DNA of 64,000 nucleotides from Caprella mutica (taxonomy: Eukaryota > Arthropoda > Malacostraca > Amphipoda > Caprellidae): assembly GCA_947561585.1 (NCBI GenBank), contig CANNZV010000114.1, positions 754,470 to 818,469 of the forward strand, read 5' to 3'. A program made the position numbers and the translations under genes. Shown here piece by piece: positions 36,736 through 47,157 of the stretch. Positions within the stretch are counted from its first letter, which is position 1. Every line of letters starts with the position of its first letter. Under the pieces are notes generated by a model that was not told the origin of the DNA, ran no database searches, and was given only the letters and a program-made list of their open reading frames with translations.

Positions 36736-37014
36736 GAGAGGAAAATGAAGCGTTGGTGCATTGTATCTGTAACTACCATCTTTTATTTTGTTCATTTCAC
36801 GCAAAATAATAAATCTGTTTAGCTTAAAACTGCAGTGAAAACTCCTAATATAATAAACTAATTAATGATGTCAGTATTTTTCTGAGATCTAATTAATGCT
36901 AGCATGGAATTTCCTAACTTGTGGTCACGTCAAAGTGCAAGCTCCAAAAGTTTGTCTTTCACGCCGTATCTCTCTGTGCGGTGACAGCCTATTATTGCCC
37001 TCGTAAAAATGGCA
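36736..37014. other. Arm 2 sequence without clear partner
   Basis: AT-rich, no array or gene. The inverted match to arm 1 fades here. Confidence 0.4.
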
Positions 37015-37165
37015 CAGGGGCAAACACTGAAAACTTACCCTAGATTGGAATCATCTCTAAGAACTTACCCTATATTGGAGGCATCACTGATAACTTACCC
37101 TAGATTGGAGGAATTTCTTAGAGTAACTTCATTGAGTTAATTTCCTTAGATTGGATTCATTTCAT
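37015..37165. repeat. About 33-bp minisatellite
   Basis: Three to four units of AACTTACCCTAGATTGGA followed by a variable GGCATCTCTAAG-like tail. Confidence 0.75.
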
Positions 37166-37429
37166 AGGGTACGGACAGCTATTTAGAAAAATTTATTCTA
37201 ATTAGAGGCAAAGTTTTTTGAGCAATTTCATAACTATCAAGTACTTCGAACGAATTAAACCTGAAAGTTAAGATGAAAAAATTAATTCGTTTGTTTGAAA
37301 ATATAATTATATTTTCAACATCAAAAATCTCAGTAATTTTTCATAAGAAAATATAACTAGTACTACTAATATTTCAAATTAAGTCAACACGTGTTAACAA
37401 CACTTTTCTATGATAGCTTCCCTGGTATA

Positions 37430-37595
37430 TTACCATCTTCCCTTCGCATCTTCATCTTCCCCCTATTTCCCCCATCTTCCCCTGGTATCCTCATTTTCCC
37501 CTCTTAACCTATCTTCCCCTTAATATTCCCATCTTCCCCTAACATCATAGGTTTCTTCGTATCCCCATCTTCCCCTCTTTTTCCTCCACATCACA
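37430..37595. repeat. Pyrimidine-rich array (CATCTTCCCC)
   Basis: About nine irregular units around CCCATCTTCCCCT, spaced 14-25 bp, with strong C/T strand bias. Possible H-DNA or triplex-prone tract. Confidence 0.7.
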
Positions 37596-37902
37596 CCACG
37601 AGGGACGGCAAACCAAGTCATTCGACTCTCAGGTCTTACGAATAGCGTCTGCTTATCTCAAAATATTTGCCAACGAAAAATGTACACTGAATGTCACCAG
37701 AACTTTCATTCAAATAAGAAAGACTCTTCTCCCTCTCTTAGGACTCTTGAATAGAGCTGCGTGAGTCGTAAACGTGAATAGAGCTGTGTGAGTCGTAAAC
37801 GTCAATAGAACTATTAATAATAGAATAGAATAGAAATAGTTAATATAGTTATTATAAAAATAGTTATTAACTAGAATAGTTAATAGAATTATATTAGGAT
37901 CA

Positions 37903-38200
37903 TCAGGACAAACTTAGGATATCAGGACACACTTAGGATCATCAGGACACACTTAGGATCATCAGGACACACTTAGGATCATCAGGACACCCATAGTATC
38001 AACAGGACACCCATAGTATCAACAGGACACACTTAGGACCATCTGGACACACTCAGGATCATCAGGACACACTTAGGATCATCAGGACACACTTAGGATC
38101 ATCAGGACACACTTAGGATCATCAGGCTCCCTTAGTATCAACATGAGACATATAGTATCAACAGGTCACACTTATGATCTACAGGAAACATATAGCAACA
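37903..38200. repeat. 20-bp minisatellite ATCATCAGGACACACTTAGG
   Basis: About 14 units of 20 bp with variants CCCATAGTATCA (two adjacent) and ACTCAGG. The units decay at the right edge into CATATAGCAACA-type sequence. Confidence 0.95.
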
Positions 38201-38514
38201 AATAACGCATAGGAATAGAGAAGATACATAGGAATAGAGAACATATATAGAAACAAGGAGACACCTGGAAACAATAAAACACACTTGATTTTGTAACAGA
38301 AAGTAAAGAAAGAAAAAATATTCTAGAAAATTATTGTAGTAAGCAATAGCTAAGATAGTAACAAATTTTCTAATTCTTTGTCTCATATTTCAATAATAAA
38401 TAGATTGTTAATTAATTTTAATAAACTTTAGGATATATAGCTTAAATAGAAAGACGGTATCCAACATAGAACCATTGGTCATAAAATTCATTGTCAGGTC
38501 CAGGTTTTTCCACC

Positions 38515-38560
38515 CTTCTCCTGATGACGAATAGAAATCTTTCTATTCGAAAGCTTGATA
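38515..38560 (+). other. Hammerhead-like core hairpin, copy 1
   Basis: CTGATGA at 38521-38527 is followed by a perfect hairpin (CGAATAGAAA paired with TTTCTATTCG) and then AAAGCTTG. CTGANGA ... GAAA around stem II is the conserved core of hammerhead ribozymes, known in Penelope-like retroelements and retrozymes. Here the closing C-G pair merges with the expected G12, and helix I is not convincing, so self-cleavage is uncertain. Copy 2 (60570-60602) shares the structure and flanks (about 70 bp downstream). Confidence 0.4.
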
Positions 38561-38769
38561 TCTGAAAAATGCTTCAACGCAGAGTTTAAACAACCTCTAA
38601 TAATATGTCAATAGAACTGTGTCAGTCATAAACGTGAATAGAGTTGCGTGAGTCGTAAAAGTGAATAGAGCTGCATGAGACGTAGAGAATACATGTGAAT
38701 AGAGCTGTGTGAGTCGTAGGCATAGTTTATAGCTGTGCGAGTCGTTGTCGTAGCTTAATAGTCACATCT

Positions 38770-39899
38770 GATGACCATATCCCCGTCTCATTTTCGTGTA
38801 ATCGAGACTAGGTTTTTATTCATTTCTCACACCTGTTTGTAACTGCCTGATGAACATTGCTTTGTTTTGAGAGGACTAATGCTTTCCTTTCTTTTCTTCA
38901 CTCAAGTTGGGGTAATATTTAGACACTGATGAGAAGAACAGAAAAATTACCATACACTATTTCAAATGAATCGAAGATATAGTGTATCCAGATATAATTT
39001 ACTTGTTGTGTATTATAGTTATACTAATGATATAGTTAATTTTCACTTCGCTTTGATAGATATTCAATAAAGTCCAAGTAAATTATTTATATTTTAATAT
39101 ACATACATATATCTAAAATATGAAAATATATTCCAATTAAATTTATATAGTTTCACTCTATCAAACATATAATTTTAATAATAAATTCATGTGAAATTGA
39201 CTTCGTCTTCATTTTTCTTTTATTTATTGATGAAATCATTATGAATATTCAATAAGTTCCTAATAACTCAAGTTATCAGTAAATAACATAAAAATATATT
39301 TTATATTACGACATCAAGTTAATGACTATAACATGTTTAATAATCAATATTCACAAGTGCCTATTTAATTACGATGTAATATTTATAATAACCTCTTTAC
39401 AATATTGATAATGACTTCATATTGGAGCGTAAGTCCGATAACCGATAATAACCGATTTGCGTAACGCAATACGTCGATATATAAACTGAAATTTCACATC
39501 TTTGTTTTACTCAAGAGATTACGCTGAATCGATATAGTGTTAAACCTATAATTCAACTATGAATATAACAATGTATTTCTACACAAACCTTTACAACAAT
39601 AGCTTCAGAAGGATATCGAATAATTTTAATTACTCATTTTCTACTTTGTTTCCCTTACGCCTAAATTCTCGATAATACTGTTTATATCATTTTTACCCTC
39701 TTCCTCCTGAAATTTGTCTTCGTTTTTTTAGAAAGCATCTAAATTGAGTTACAATAACAGTTTGTATATAATGAATGTAAAAAAATTGCATTAAAACTTT
39801 CGCGGCCCACAGCGGAAATTTCTGTAATGCTCCAAGCTTGGCAGGATTGCATATAATTACATGGCTACTGCAGATGCCTTCAGGAGGGAAAGGGTTAAA
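38770..39899. other. AT-rich arm 2-specific stretch, no gene
   Basis: Long AT-rich run (39000-39400). A slightly GC-richer patch at 39430-39475 has ACCGATAATAACCGAT and GCGTAACGC palindromic phrases. The frame at 38138-38386 lies in the preceding array decay zone. No coding support. Confidence 0.45.
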
Positions 39900-39903
39900 T
39901 TAA

Positions 39904-40152
39904 TGTGTTCCCTATATTCAAATGTACTATTTATGTTATTCAATAGACATATATCTTTATTGTAATGATTGTACAATCTGACTTACGCAAAATTATATAT
40001 GTAGCTTGTATATAAGACTGTATGATCCTCAGGCAGACTCGCCCTAGACTGAACGTGAACAGCTCGTGTGGCGCTCTACGTTTACTCTCTTTCCGATTAT
40101 CCATTATAAGTACTCACTCACTAAACCGTGTATTCTTTTAATTTGCGCAACA
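39904..40152 (+). mobile_element. Candidate solo LTR (249 bp)
   Basis: Starts TGTGTTCCC and ends GCGCAACA, the TG...CA ends of LTR retrotransposons, with a 4-bp duplication TTAA at 39900-39903 and 40153-40156. It contains a TATATAAG box at about 40010-40017, followed about 25-30 bp on by a GC-richer leader (TCAGGCAGACTCGCCC), as in an LTR promoter and R region. No internal retrotransposon sequence adjoins, so a solo LTR from recombination is likely. TTAA could also be chance in AT-rich DNA. Family unknown. Confidence 0.45.
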
Positions 40153-40536
40153 TTAATTTGAACCGGTTATTGCCTTCTTTCATATCCTGTGCGATTGATA
40201 GACAATAGTTGAATCAGTTACTAAATTATGGTTGCAGAGAAATAAAGAATTATTTCTGGAGTGAAAAAATTGCATATAATTTCATTAAAATATAGTCAGT
40301 TTTTAAATTTAAGGTGTCATAACATTAGTGAGTAGTCCTACCGTGTGACTCTCTTGCTTCATTGCTGAAAACCTCATAAAAAATGACAGCAGGTGGTCTA
40401 CCTCAAACCCCCGTGAAATGATTGAAACAAATGATAGGAATGGTGATGATCTTAGTAGCAATTGTCGATGGATAGGTTATTATTCATTCATCACTGAAGA
40501 TGGCCATTCAGCTATCTGGAACTGCTCAGAAACACA

Positions 40537-40905
40537 GTGTGGTTAACTTTTCATTCCACTGCTGCAAGGCAAAATTTGTGGTGGATACAGGATGGTGGTC
40601 TACCCCATTCCACTAGGGTGCGTACACACTACAAGCGTAGCGGAGCAGCGCGCTCGAAAAAAACGGACAGAATCCGGCCAGCCCATAGCCCTGACATCAA
40701 TCCACTGGATTTCTACTATTCGTCTGCAGCTCAACGAAAAGTTTACCTACAAAAGCCACGAAACATTGAGGAAATGGTGCAATGCATCCGAGATTTTGCA
40801 CCATCCCATGATCAAAGAAGCACCAAGAAAGTTGATGCAAATTTGTTGAAGAGGGCAAGACTTTTTCTTCAAGCCGGCGTTGGACTCTTTCTGCACCTTA
40901 TGTAA
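40537..40905 (+). pseudogene. Mariner/Tc1-type transposase C-terminal fragment
   Basis: The 122-residue frame reads WWIQDGGLPHSTRVRTH, then PAHSPDINPLDFYYSSAAQRKVYLQKPRNIEEM, and ends RARLFLQAGVGLFLHLM. This follows the order of the C-terminal part of insect DDE_3/Tc1-mariner-like transposases (QDGAPxH; W-P-x-SPDLxPLDFFLWG-x-x-K-x-x-VY; xLQAGGGHFEHL). The catalytic N-terminal half is missing upstream or too decayed, and YYSSAAQ replaces the usual FLWG. A possible right end, AAACACACTGTAC, lies at 41063-41075; no left end found. Arm 2-specific insertion. Confidence 0.75.
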
Positions 40906-41089
40906 AATGACCTACTGGATTTTTATTTGCCTGTGCTCTAGATTTTATCAGGTACCAGAACAAAAGTTCCACTATTAAACTTTCAACAAATATTTGGTTT
41001 CATACCATTAGTATACCTTGCAAATTAAAATTATGGCTATTTCAAAAATGACAAATAAGTGAAACACACTGTACAAACAATTTAGTATC

Positions 41090-41890
41090 AATAATTACCT
41101 TTGTCGAAAAAGCTAAGGAATTTGATACCAATATTATTGAATATACACAAAAAAGAGATATTCCATCTAATTCGGCCTGATTCTCCCGTCAACTTTATTT
41201 TTCTTCTTTTTTCTTTCCTCGTCACACAAAGATAAGCACTCAATTCATATTATTCCCGGAGACTGAGGGAGGCTTTAGAATCGCTCCAATTAATCGTGAT
41301 CCTCCAATAATGGGAGTTAAGCTGATGCTTTACAGTTAGGAATATTCAGTAAATCAAGGAAGTATGTCTCCAAATAACTGAAGAATTATTGCACTGATTG
41401 TCGTTTATTTCGTTTTCAGGACAACATACGAGTTTTCTCTTCAATGAGACGATGAGAAGAATGCCCCTACACAAAACCATCCTCTCCTCTTTCACACCCT
41501 TTCCCCCTATCACACCCCCTCCCCTTTTCACACTCCCTGCCCCAATCACATCCCCTCCCCTTTTCACACTCCCTGCCCCTCTCACACCCCCTCCTCCTTC
41601 CACACCCCTTCATCTTAAAACAAAAACATCACAATAATGATTATACTAAACTCCAACTGGAAGAAAATGAAAAGCACATCAGCCAACCAAACAATTCATT
41701 TAGTGTGACGTCATATAACACAATTAACTGTAGCGTAAATAACAATAACACTTCCATCTATATATTAACGTTACCTCAAACGAGCAGCACTAATAACAAT
41801 AAAAACAGTTTGGCTAAAGTATTGCCTAAGAAAACAGACAGTAATTTAATGATAAAAGATGACAATTGGATGAGAAAAACAGGGAAAAAA
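41090..41890 (-). repeat. Inverted duplication, arm 2, second block
   Basis: Reverse complement of 2190-2830, with an expanded C/T-rich array inside. The frames at 41346-41965 are products of the array and of low stop density. Confidence 0.8.
41460..41612. repeat. 36-bp C/T-rich minisatellite
   Basis: About four units of CCCCTCCCCTTTTCACAC plus CTCCCTGCCCC-type sequence. The + frame gives a proline-rich 12-residue repeat (ITPPPLFTLPAP); not a gene. Arm 1 has only a short purine-rich seed on the opposite strand at about 2450. Confidence 0.85.
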
Positions 41891-42190
41891 TACTGTCTGG
41901 TGAATAAAAACAGTGCTGACTATAGCATTGAAAACAGTACTAAAAATCATACACAAAACAAATAACAATACAAAAAATAATAGGAACATTTGGTCTGATA
42001 CGAGCTTCAAAGAAAGTCTTAAAAATATTATCAAAAAAAATCCTACCAATTGCGACAAAGAATGTTCTAGCAATAGCAAAAAAACATTTCTAAAAATAGT
42101 ATCAAAAACAGTCCAAACATTAGCATCACAAACAGTCCTGGCTATAGCATTAATAACACTCCTAACAATAGCGTCATCTCAGCAGTCTAA
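41885..42190. repeat. About 30-bp degenerate minisatellite
   Basis: Units around AGCATCAAAAACAGTCCTAA, becoming cleaner towards 42185 (ATAGCATTAATAACACTCCT, ACAATAGCG). The frame at 41913-42443 runs through it. Confidence 0.7.
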
Positions 42191-42454
42191 CACCAAAGAC
42201 CTTCACCATCTCCTACTCCAAATATCTCCTAATATTGTTAAGGCAAAACACACCAAAACAAAACAGGTTATTTCCAGTCCTCAGATGCCCAGAGGATCAC
42301 ATCAAAGGTCTGGACATGGACAACTGCCTAAAGACCAGCTGACAGCGTTGAAATCCAGTGAGATCTTACGACGTTACAACCTGTCCGTACAAGCGGGGGA
42401 ATTGGTGTTTTTGTCATGTGAAGTACTGCACTTTCTCGACTAAAATGTTCAGGT
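42191..42454. other. GC-richer unique patch
   Basis: Contains CCTCAGATGCCCAGAGGATC and GACAACTGCCTAAAGACC. Not recognised and not conserved in arm 1. It is covered by a frame but has no domain. Confidence 0.4.
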
Positions 42455-42840
42455 TAGTGTTGTCCTTGAAAGGAATTGGTGTATTGGTGATGTTCATGAT
42501 AGGAATTGGTGTGTTGGTGAAGTCTTTGAGAGGAATTCGTGTTTTGGTGATGTACTTGAGAGGAATTGGTGTGTTAGTGATGTCCTTGAGAAGAAATAGT
42601 GTTTTGGTAATATCCTGGAGAGGAATTAGTGTGTAGGAGATGTCCTTTAGAAGAATTGGTGTGCTGGTGATGTGTTCGATTCCTTGAGAGAAATTGATGA
42701 GTAGATGTTCTTGAGTCCTTGTCAGGAATTGGTGTATTAGTGATGTTCTTGAGAGAAATTGGTGTGTTAGTCATGTCATTGAAAATAATTGATGAGTTGG
42801 TAATGTCCTTGAGAGGAATTGATGTGTTGTGATAACATGT
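42455..42840. repeat. 30-bp minisatellite GAGAGGAATTGGTGTGTTGG
   Basis: About 12 units of 30 bp: GAGAGGAATTGGTGTGTTGG then TGATGTCCTT. One longer unit at 42665-42725. Frames on both strands (42358-42858) are by-products. Confidence 0.9.
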
Positions 42841-43063
42841 ACATTTATGTACTACCATTAAATTTTCAGTTTATATAAATGTGGTTAAATCATAGGTTGT
42901 TGATATAAATAGTATATGATATGAAGCAGTTATTTTTAGAATAAGCAACATGAGAATAAACACAAATCATTATGGTGTACTAGATTGCTATTCTTCTATA
43001 TATATACGTATTTAAAATGTATGTAGTTGTTATTATGTTATGATAATTGATGGAAGCGATATT

Positions 43064-44496
43064 TCTACCTCTTGCCTCCCCACGCTACCTTTTGCGTCCC
43101 CACGCTACCACTTGCGTCCCCACGCTACCTCTTGCCTCCCCACGCTATCTCTTGCGTCCCCACGCTACCTCTTGCGTCCCCACGCTACCTCTTGCGTCCC
43201 CACGCTATCTCTTGCGTCCCCACGCTATCTCTTGCGTCCCCACGCTACCTCTTGCGTCCCCACGCTACCTCTTGCGTCCCCACGCTACCTCTTGCGTCGT
43301 CACGCTACCTCTTGCGTCCCCACGCTACCTCTTACCTCCCCACGCTACCTCTTGCCTCCCCACGCTACCTCTTGCCTCCTCACGCTACCTCATGCCTCCC
43401 CACGCTACCTCTTGCGTCCCCACGCTACATCATGTCTCCCCACGCAACCTCATGCCTCCCCACGCTACCTCTTGCCTCCCCACGCTACCTCTTGCGTCCC
43501 CACGCTACCTCTTAACTCCCCACGCTACCTCTTGTCTCCCCACGCTATCTCTTGCGTCCCCACGCTACCTCTTGCGTCCCCACGCTACCTCTTGCGTCCC
43601 CACGCTACCTTTTGCGTCCCCACGCTACCTTTTGCGTCCCCACGCTACCTTTTGCGTCCCCACGCTACCTTTTGCGTCCCCACGCTACCTCTTGCGTCCC
43701 CACGCTACCTCTTGCGTCCCGACTCTACCTCTTGCCTCCCCACGCTACCTCTTGCCTCCCCACGCTACCTCTTGCCTCCCCACGCTACCTCTCTCGTCCC
43801 CACGTTATCTCTTGCGTCCCCACGCTACTTCTTGCCTCCCCACGCTACCTCTTGCGTCCCCACGCTACCTCTTGCGTCCCCACGCTACCTCTTGCGTCCC
43901 CACGCTACCTCTTGCCTCCCCACGCTATCTCTTGCGTCCCCACGCTATATCTTGCTTCTCCATGCTACCTTTTGCTTCTCCATGCTACCTCTTGCCTCCC
44001 CACGCTACCTCTTGCCTCCCCACGCTACCTTTTGCGTCCCCACGTTATCTCTTGCCTCCCCACGCTACCTCTTGCCTCCCCACGCTACCTCTCGCCTCCC
44101 CACGCTACCTCTTGCCTCCCCACGCTACCTCTTGCCTCCCCACGCTACCTCTCTCGTCCCCACGTTATCTCTTGCGTCCCCACGCTACCTCTTGCCTCCC
44201 CACGCTACCTCTTGCCTCCCCACGCTACCTCTCTCGTCCCCACGTTATCTCTTGCGTCCCCACGCTACTTCTTGCCTCCCCACGCTACCTCTTGCCTCCC
44301 CACGCTACCTCATGCCCCCCACGCTACCTCATGCCTCCCCACGCTACCTCATGCCTCCCCACGCTACCTCTTGCCTCCCCACGCTACCTCTTGCCTCCCC
44401 ACGCTACCTCTTGCCTCCCCACGCTACCTCTTGCCTCCCCACGCTACCTCTTGCCTCCCCACGCTATCTCATGCCCCCCACGCTACCTCATGCCTC
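43064..44496. repeat. 20-bp satellite CACGCTACCTCTTGCGTCCC
   Basis: About 71 units of 20 bp, GC-rich within AT-rich DNA. Position 16 is G or C in most units, forming runs of each type. A variant pair (CTCTCGTCCC followed by CACGTTATCT) recurs at 43791, 44151 and 44231, so blocks of 4 and 18 units were duplicated. Two 19-bp units (at about 44313 and 44473) shift the phase. No stop codon occurs in any + frame, which explains the three long overlapping frames of 333-560 residues. Their peptides (SPRYLLRPHATSCVPTLP) are one unit read in three frames, so no protein is called. Confidence 0.97.
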
Positions 44497-45755
44497 CACG
44501 GACAATTCGTCCACGAAATGCTTTATTTTGTATTATATCTATATTGTGTATAAATTTTATATTGAGCATTATTTATATATTGCTATATATAAATATATAT
44601 TTATATATATTTTGCAATATGAAAGTAGAAAACACCCTTTTTTATAGCAATTATAAATTTATGGTACTTGCCTTATTTCTTATTGCAATCTCCTTCTCAT
44701 GCTCCTGCTGGCCGGCAACAGTGAAATAATAAAACTGAATACTTTATTTAATGATATGCAGGCAGGAATCGCTTTTATTTCACATTAGTCTAATAAAATC
44801 TGTAATAATAACAAAGCATGTCTCGAAGTTATTACAGTATATGAGCATTGAAAATAACATAATAATAATAATTACAATGAACACCAATATTATTACTCAG
44901 ATTAGGTTATTAGAAGCAATATTGGTACAGAAATTTGTTTTTCATGACACATTATTTTTAAAAGTGAATAAATAAAATACATACATGATGATACATGTAC
45001 AGTGGAAGAAAAGTGTATCCGTACCTAATGATTTTATGACAATTTACCATTTTTTTTATTTCCAAAATTAATGATATTAATTATAAATTTGTAATGCTTG
45101 TAGATATTTCAAATTTGGTTTGTGTATTCGACGACAAATATGTAAGATTTGAAAATAATAGAAAATTAGGAAACTGTGATGTGAGATATACAGTATGTAT
45201 ACACATCATGCGGAGACTCTTTTCTCTGATAGTACATAATATACCACTAACAAAGTGATTGATAATGAATTATGTTATAAAAGAATTAGGTAGATATTGG
45301 TATTTTTTAGTGTTGCCTTTATTCATTTAAACGTAAAAACGTACATGCTATAAGACTGTTCTATATTTTCGAATTCATATTTATCTCCATTGTAATTATT
45401 TCATTCTCTCTCTTACCTTTTCGAACATTTAGTCTTTTTAGTACACTGTTATTTCAGTTCCATATTTTAAATAATCATAACTCATTAACTAATGCAAAAT
45501 ATTAAAGGAGGTATATAATTTAAAGATACAGTAAAACCGTTCATCATGTCTAATTTCATAACTGCAAACGATAGGTAAATATTTTTTATGTGTTCATATG
45601 AAATGGTTGGGAATAATTCACTATAATAATAACTGGCTATTAATATAATAGAGAAAAATATTGTGAAATATAACACATATACACTTTAAAATAGAAAATA
45701 AAGCAATTCGTGGACGAAATATCCGTGGACGAAATGTCCGTTGGACGAAATGTCC
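44496..45755. mobile_element. Candidate TIR element, GGACGAAATGTCC ends
   Basis: The left boundary CGGACAATTCGTCCACGAAA (44498-44518) is inverted relative to the right boundary at 45703-45755 (GTGGACGAAATATCC, GTGGACGAAATGTCC, TTGGACGAAATGTCC). The interior is AT-rich (TATATA-rich to 44620, with TTTTGCAATAT as in the small foldback at 34324-34446) and has no transposase. At 44999, TACAGTGGAAGAAAAGTGTA resembles a Tc1-type end. The left boundary also terminates the 20-bp satellite. Right flank CTCATATACA...TGTATATGAG is palindromic. Confidence 0.5.
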
Positions 45756-46029
45756 TCATATACATTAACATGTATATGAGACACTAAAATTTATTCTGAT
45801 TTGTTTTTAAGGAAATAAATCTCAAATTATTTTATTAAAATAGCTACTATTCGAAAACCAGGAGTTATTTTTGAATTTCCAAAAATTCAGGCGATGCGTA
45901 TTTTGTCCAGCAATACACTGACGAAAAATTATTAAAATCTCTCGATTTGACTTTACATGAATTAGTTGATTGATACATATTGTTATATACAAATTTAATG
46001 GAAGTAAATGGAGAAAGAAATGAAGTGAT

Positions 46030-46100
46030 GTTTCCGGGTCTCGAACCAGCACCTAGTTGACTTTTGCTTGCGACGCTAACCACTCGACCATCCTGGAAAC
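46030..46100 (-). repeat. tRNA-like sequence (pseudo-tRNA or SINE head)
   Basis: On the minus strand, GTTTCCAGGA begins a 71-nt segment with an A-box (TGGTCGAGTGGTTAGCG) and a B-box (GGTTCGAGACC) at normal spacing, ending GGAAAC, which pairs with the first six bases. The T-stem has mismatches and, if it is drawn canonically, the acceptor 3' strand is short. I therefore do not call a functional tRNA. Downstream on the same strand is C/T-rich sequence without a clear poly-T stop. Likely a tRNA-derived SINE head or a tRNA pseudogene. Confidence 0.5.
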
Positions 46101-46227
46101 AGTAGAAGTAGGATTTTTAATGAACTTTATGCAATATGATAACTCAAGTTCATCTTTAGATTATCATCGATAAATATAGTTTCATATCTCATAGATTACT
46201 TCTTTTTTTCTTTTATAATCGTTTCTT

Positions 46228-46672
46228 TTATAATTTTTAGGGGATCAACTATTATCCACTATTTCCTGGAATATTCCCTCTATATTGTTAAGGGATCAAT
46301 TAAATTTTAGTAATTCCTGGAATATTCCTTCGACATCCTTAGGGGATGAACAAATTTTCAGTAATTCTTGAAATATTTCCTCGATATCAATAGGGATCAA
46401 CTAATTTTCACTAATTCCTTCAATATACCCTCGATATCGTTAAGGGATCAACTAATTTTCACTAATTCCTGGAAAATTCCCTCGATTTCGTCAGGGGATC
46501 AGCTATTTTTCACTAATCCCTGGAATATTCCCTCGATAACATTAGGTGATCAACTCATTTTCACTAATCCCTGGAATATTCCCTCGATATCATTTTACGA
46601 TAGCGGATAATGAGGGAATATATATATATCGAGCGAATATTTCGGGAATATCTCAATGTTACCTGGGTATAG
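46228..46672. repeat. 51-bp minisatellite ending in TTACCTGGGTA
   Basis: About seven units of 51 bp, each with GGGATCAACTAATTTTCACT and TTCCTGGAATATTCCCTCGA. The + frame reads a 17-residue repeat (GDQLIFTNSWNIPSISL). The right end reads GAATATCTCAATGTTACCTG, sharing the terminal motif of the 8080-8188 hairpin element, so the array may have grown inside such an element. Confidence 0.85.
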
Positions 46673-47157
46673 CTCTGATATTTCACTCAAACAACTACAT
46701 AGAAGGGTATTAGGTAGCTATTTATGAAATAATACTAAAATTATGAGATTTTTCCATTAACTAATCGTTATTTCAACTGTTTTTACAGAATGTGTTGAAA
46801 CAGATATTAAAATGTATCATATCATACTACTTGTTAATAAAGATCATTTCATCACATCTCTGCTAATACAGATCATTTACATCCCATCCCTCTTAATTAA
46901 TAGATATCATTTATAGTAGATCACGTTGCCATTAAATGAGTTCATTACAGCCGTATGTAAATTTGTAAGATCTCGTTCGTGTTTCTGCAACCTGTAAATT
47001 AATTACCACTTCAGTGAGAGTGAGAAACTTCTGAGAAGGAACTTAATTGAGACAAAACTTTACTGATACAGAGATTAACAGAGACAAAACGAAACGTAGA
47101 CAAAACTTAACTGAAACAGAAGGTTAACACTGGAAAAACCAGTGGACCTCAGAGGCA

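Larger units (their letters stand above)
37745..38765. repeat. 27-bp array interrupted by an insert
   Basis: Units of GAATAGAGCTGTGTGAGTCG plus seven bases occur at 37750-37815 and resume at 38605-38760. The interruption is bordered on each side by GTCAATAGAACT, which could be a target duplication or simply two neighbouring units. The insert holds a 20-bp array (37903-38200) and the hammerhead-like hairpin (38521-38553). Confidence 0.7.

Noticed and set aside
43040..44729. Overlapping open frames of 535, 560 and 333 residues on the + strand
   Set aside because: All are the same 20-bp satellite read in three frames; the unit has no stop in any frame, and the frames run on into AT-rich DNA with no domain.
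44999..45020. TACAGTGGAAGAAAAGTGTA as the end of a full Tc1-type transposon
   Set aside because: No matching inverted end or transposase trace was found nearby; noted only inside the larger candidate element.
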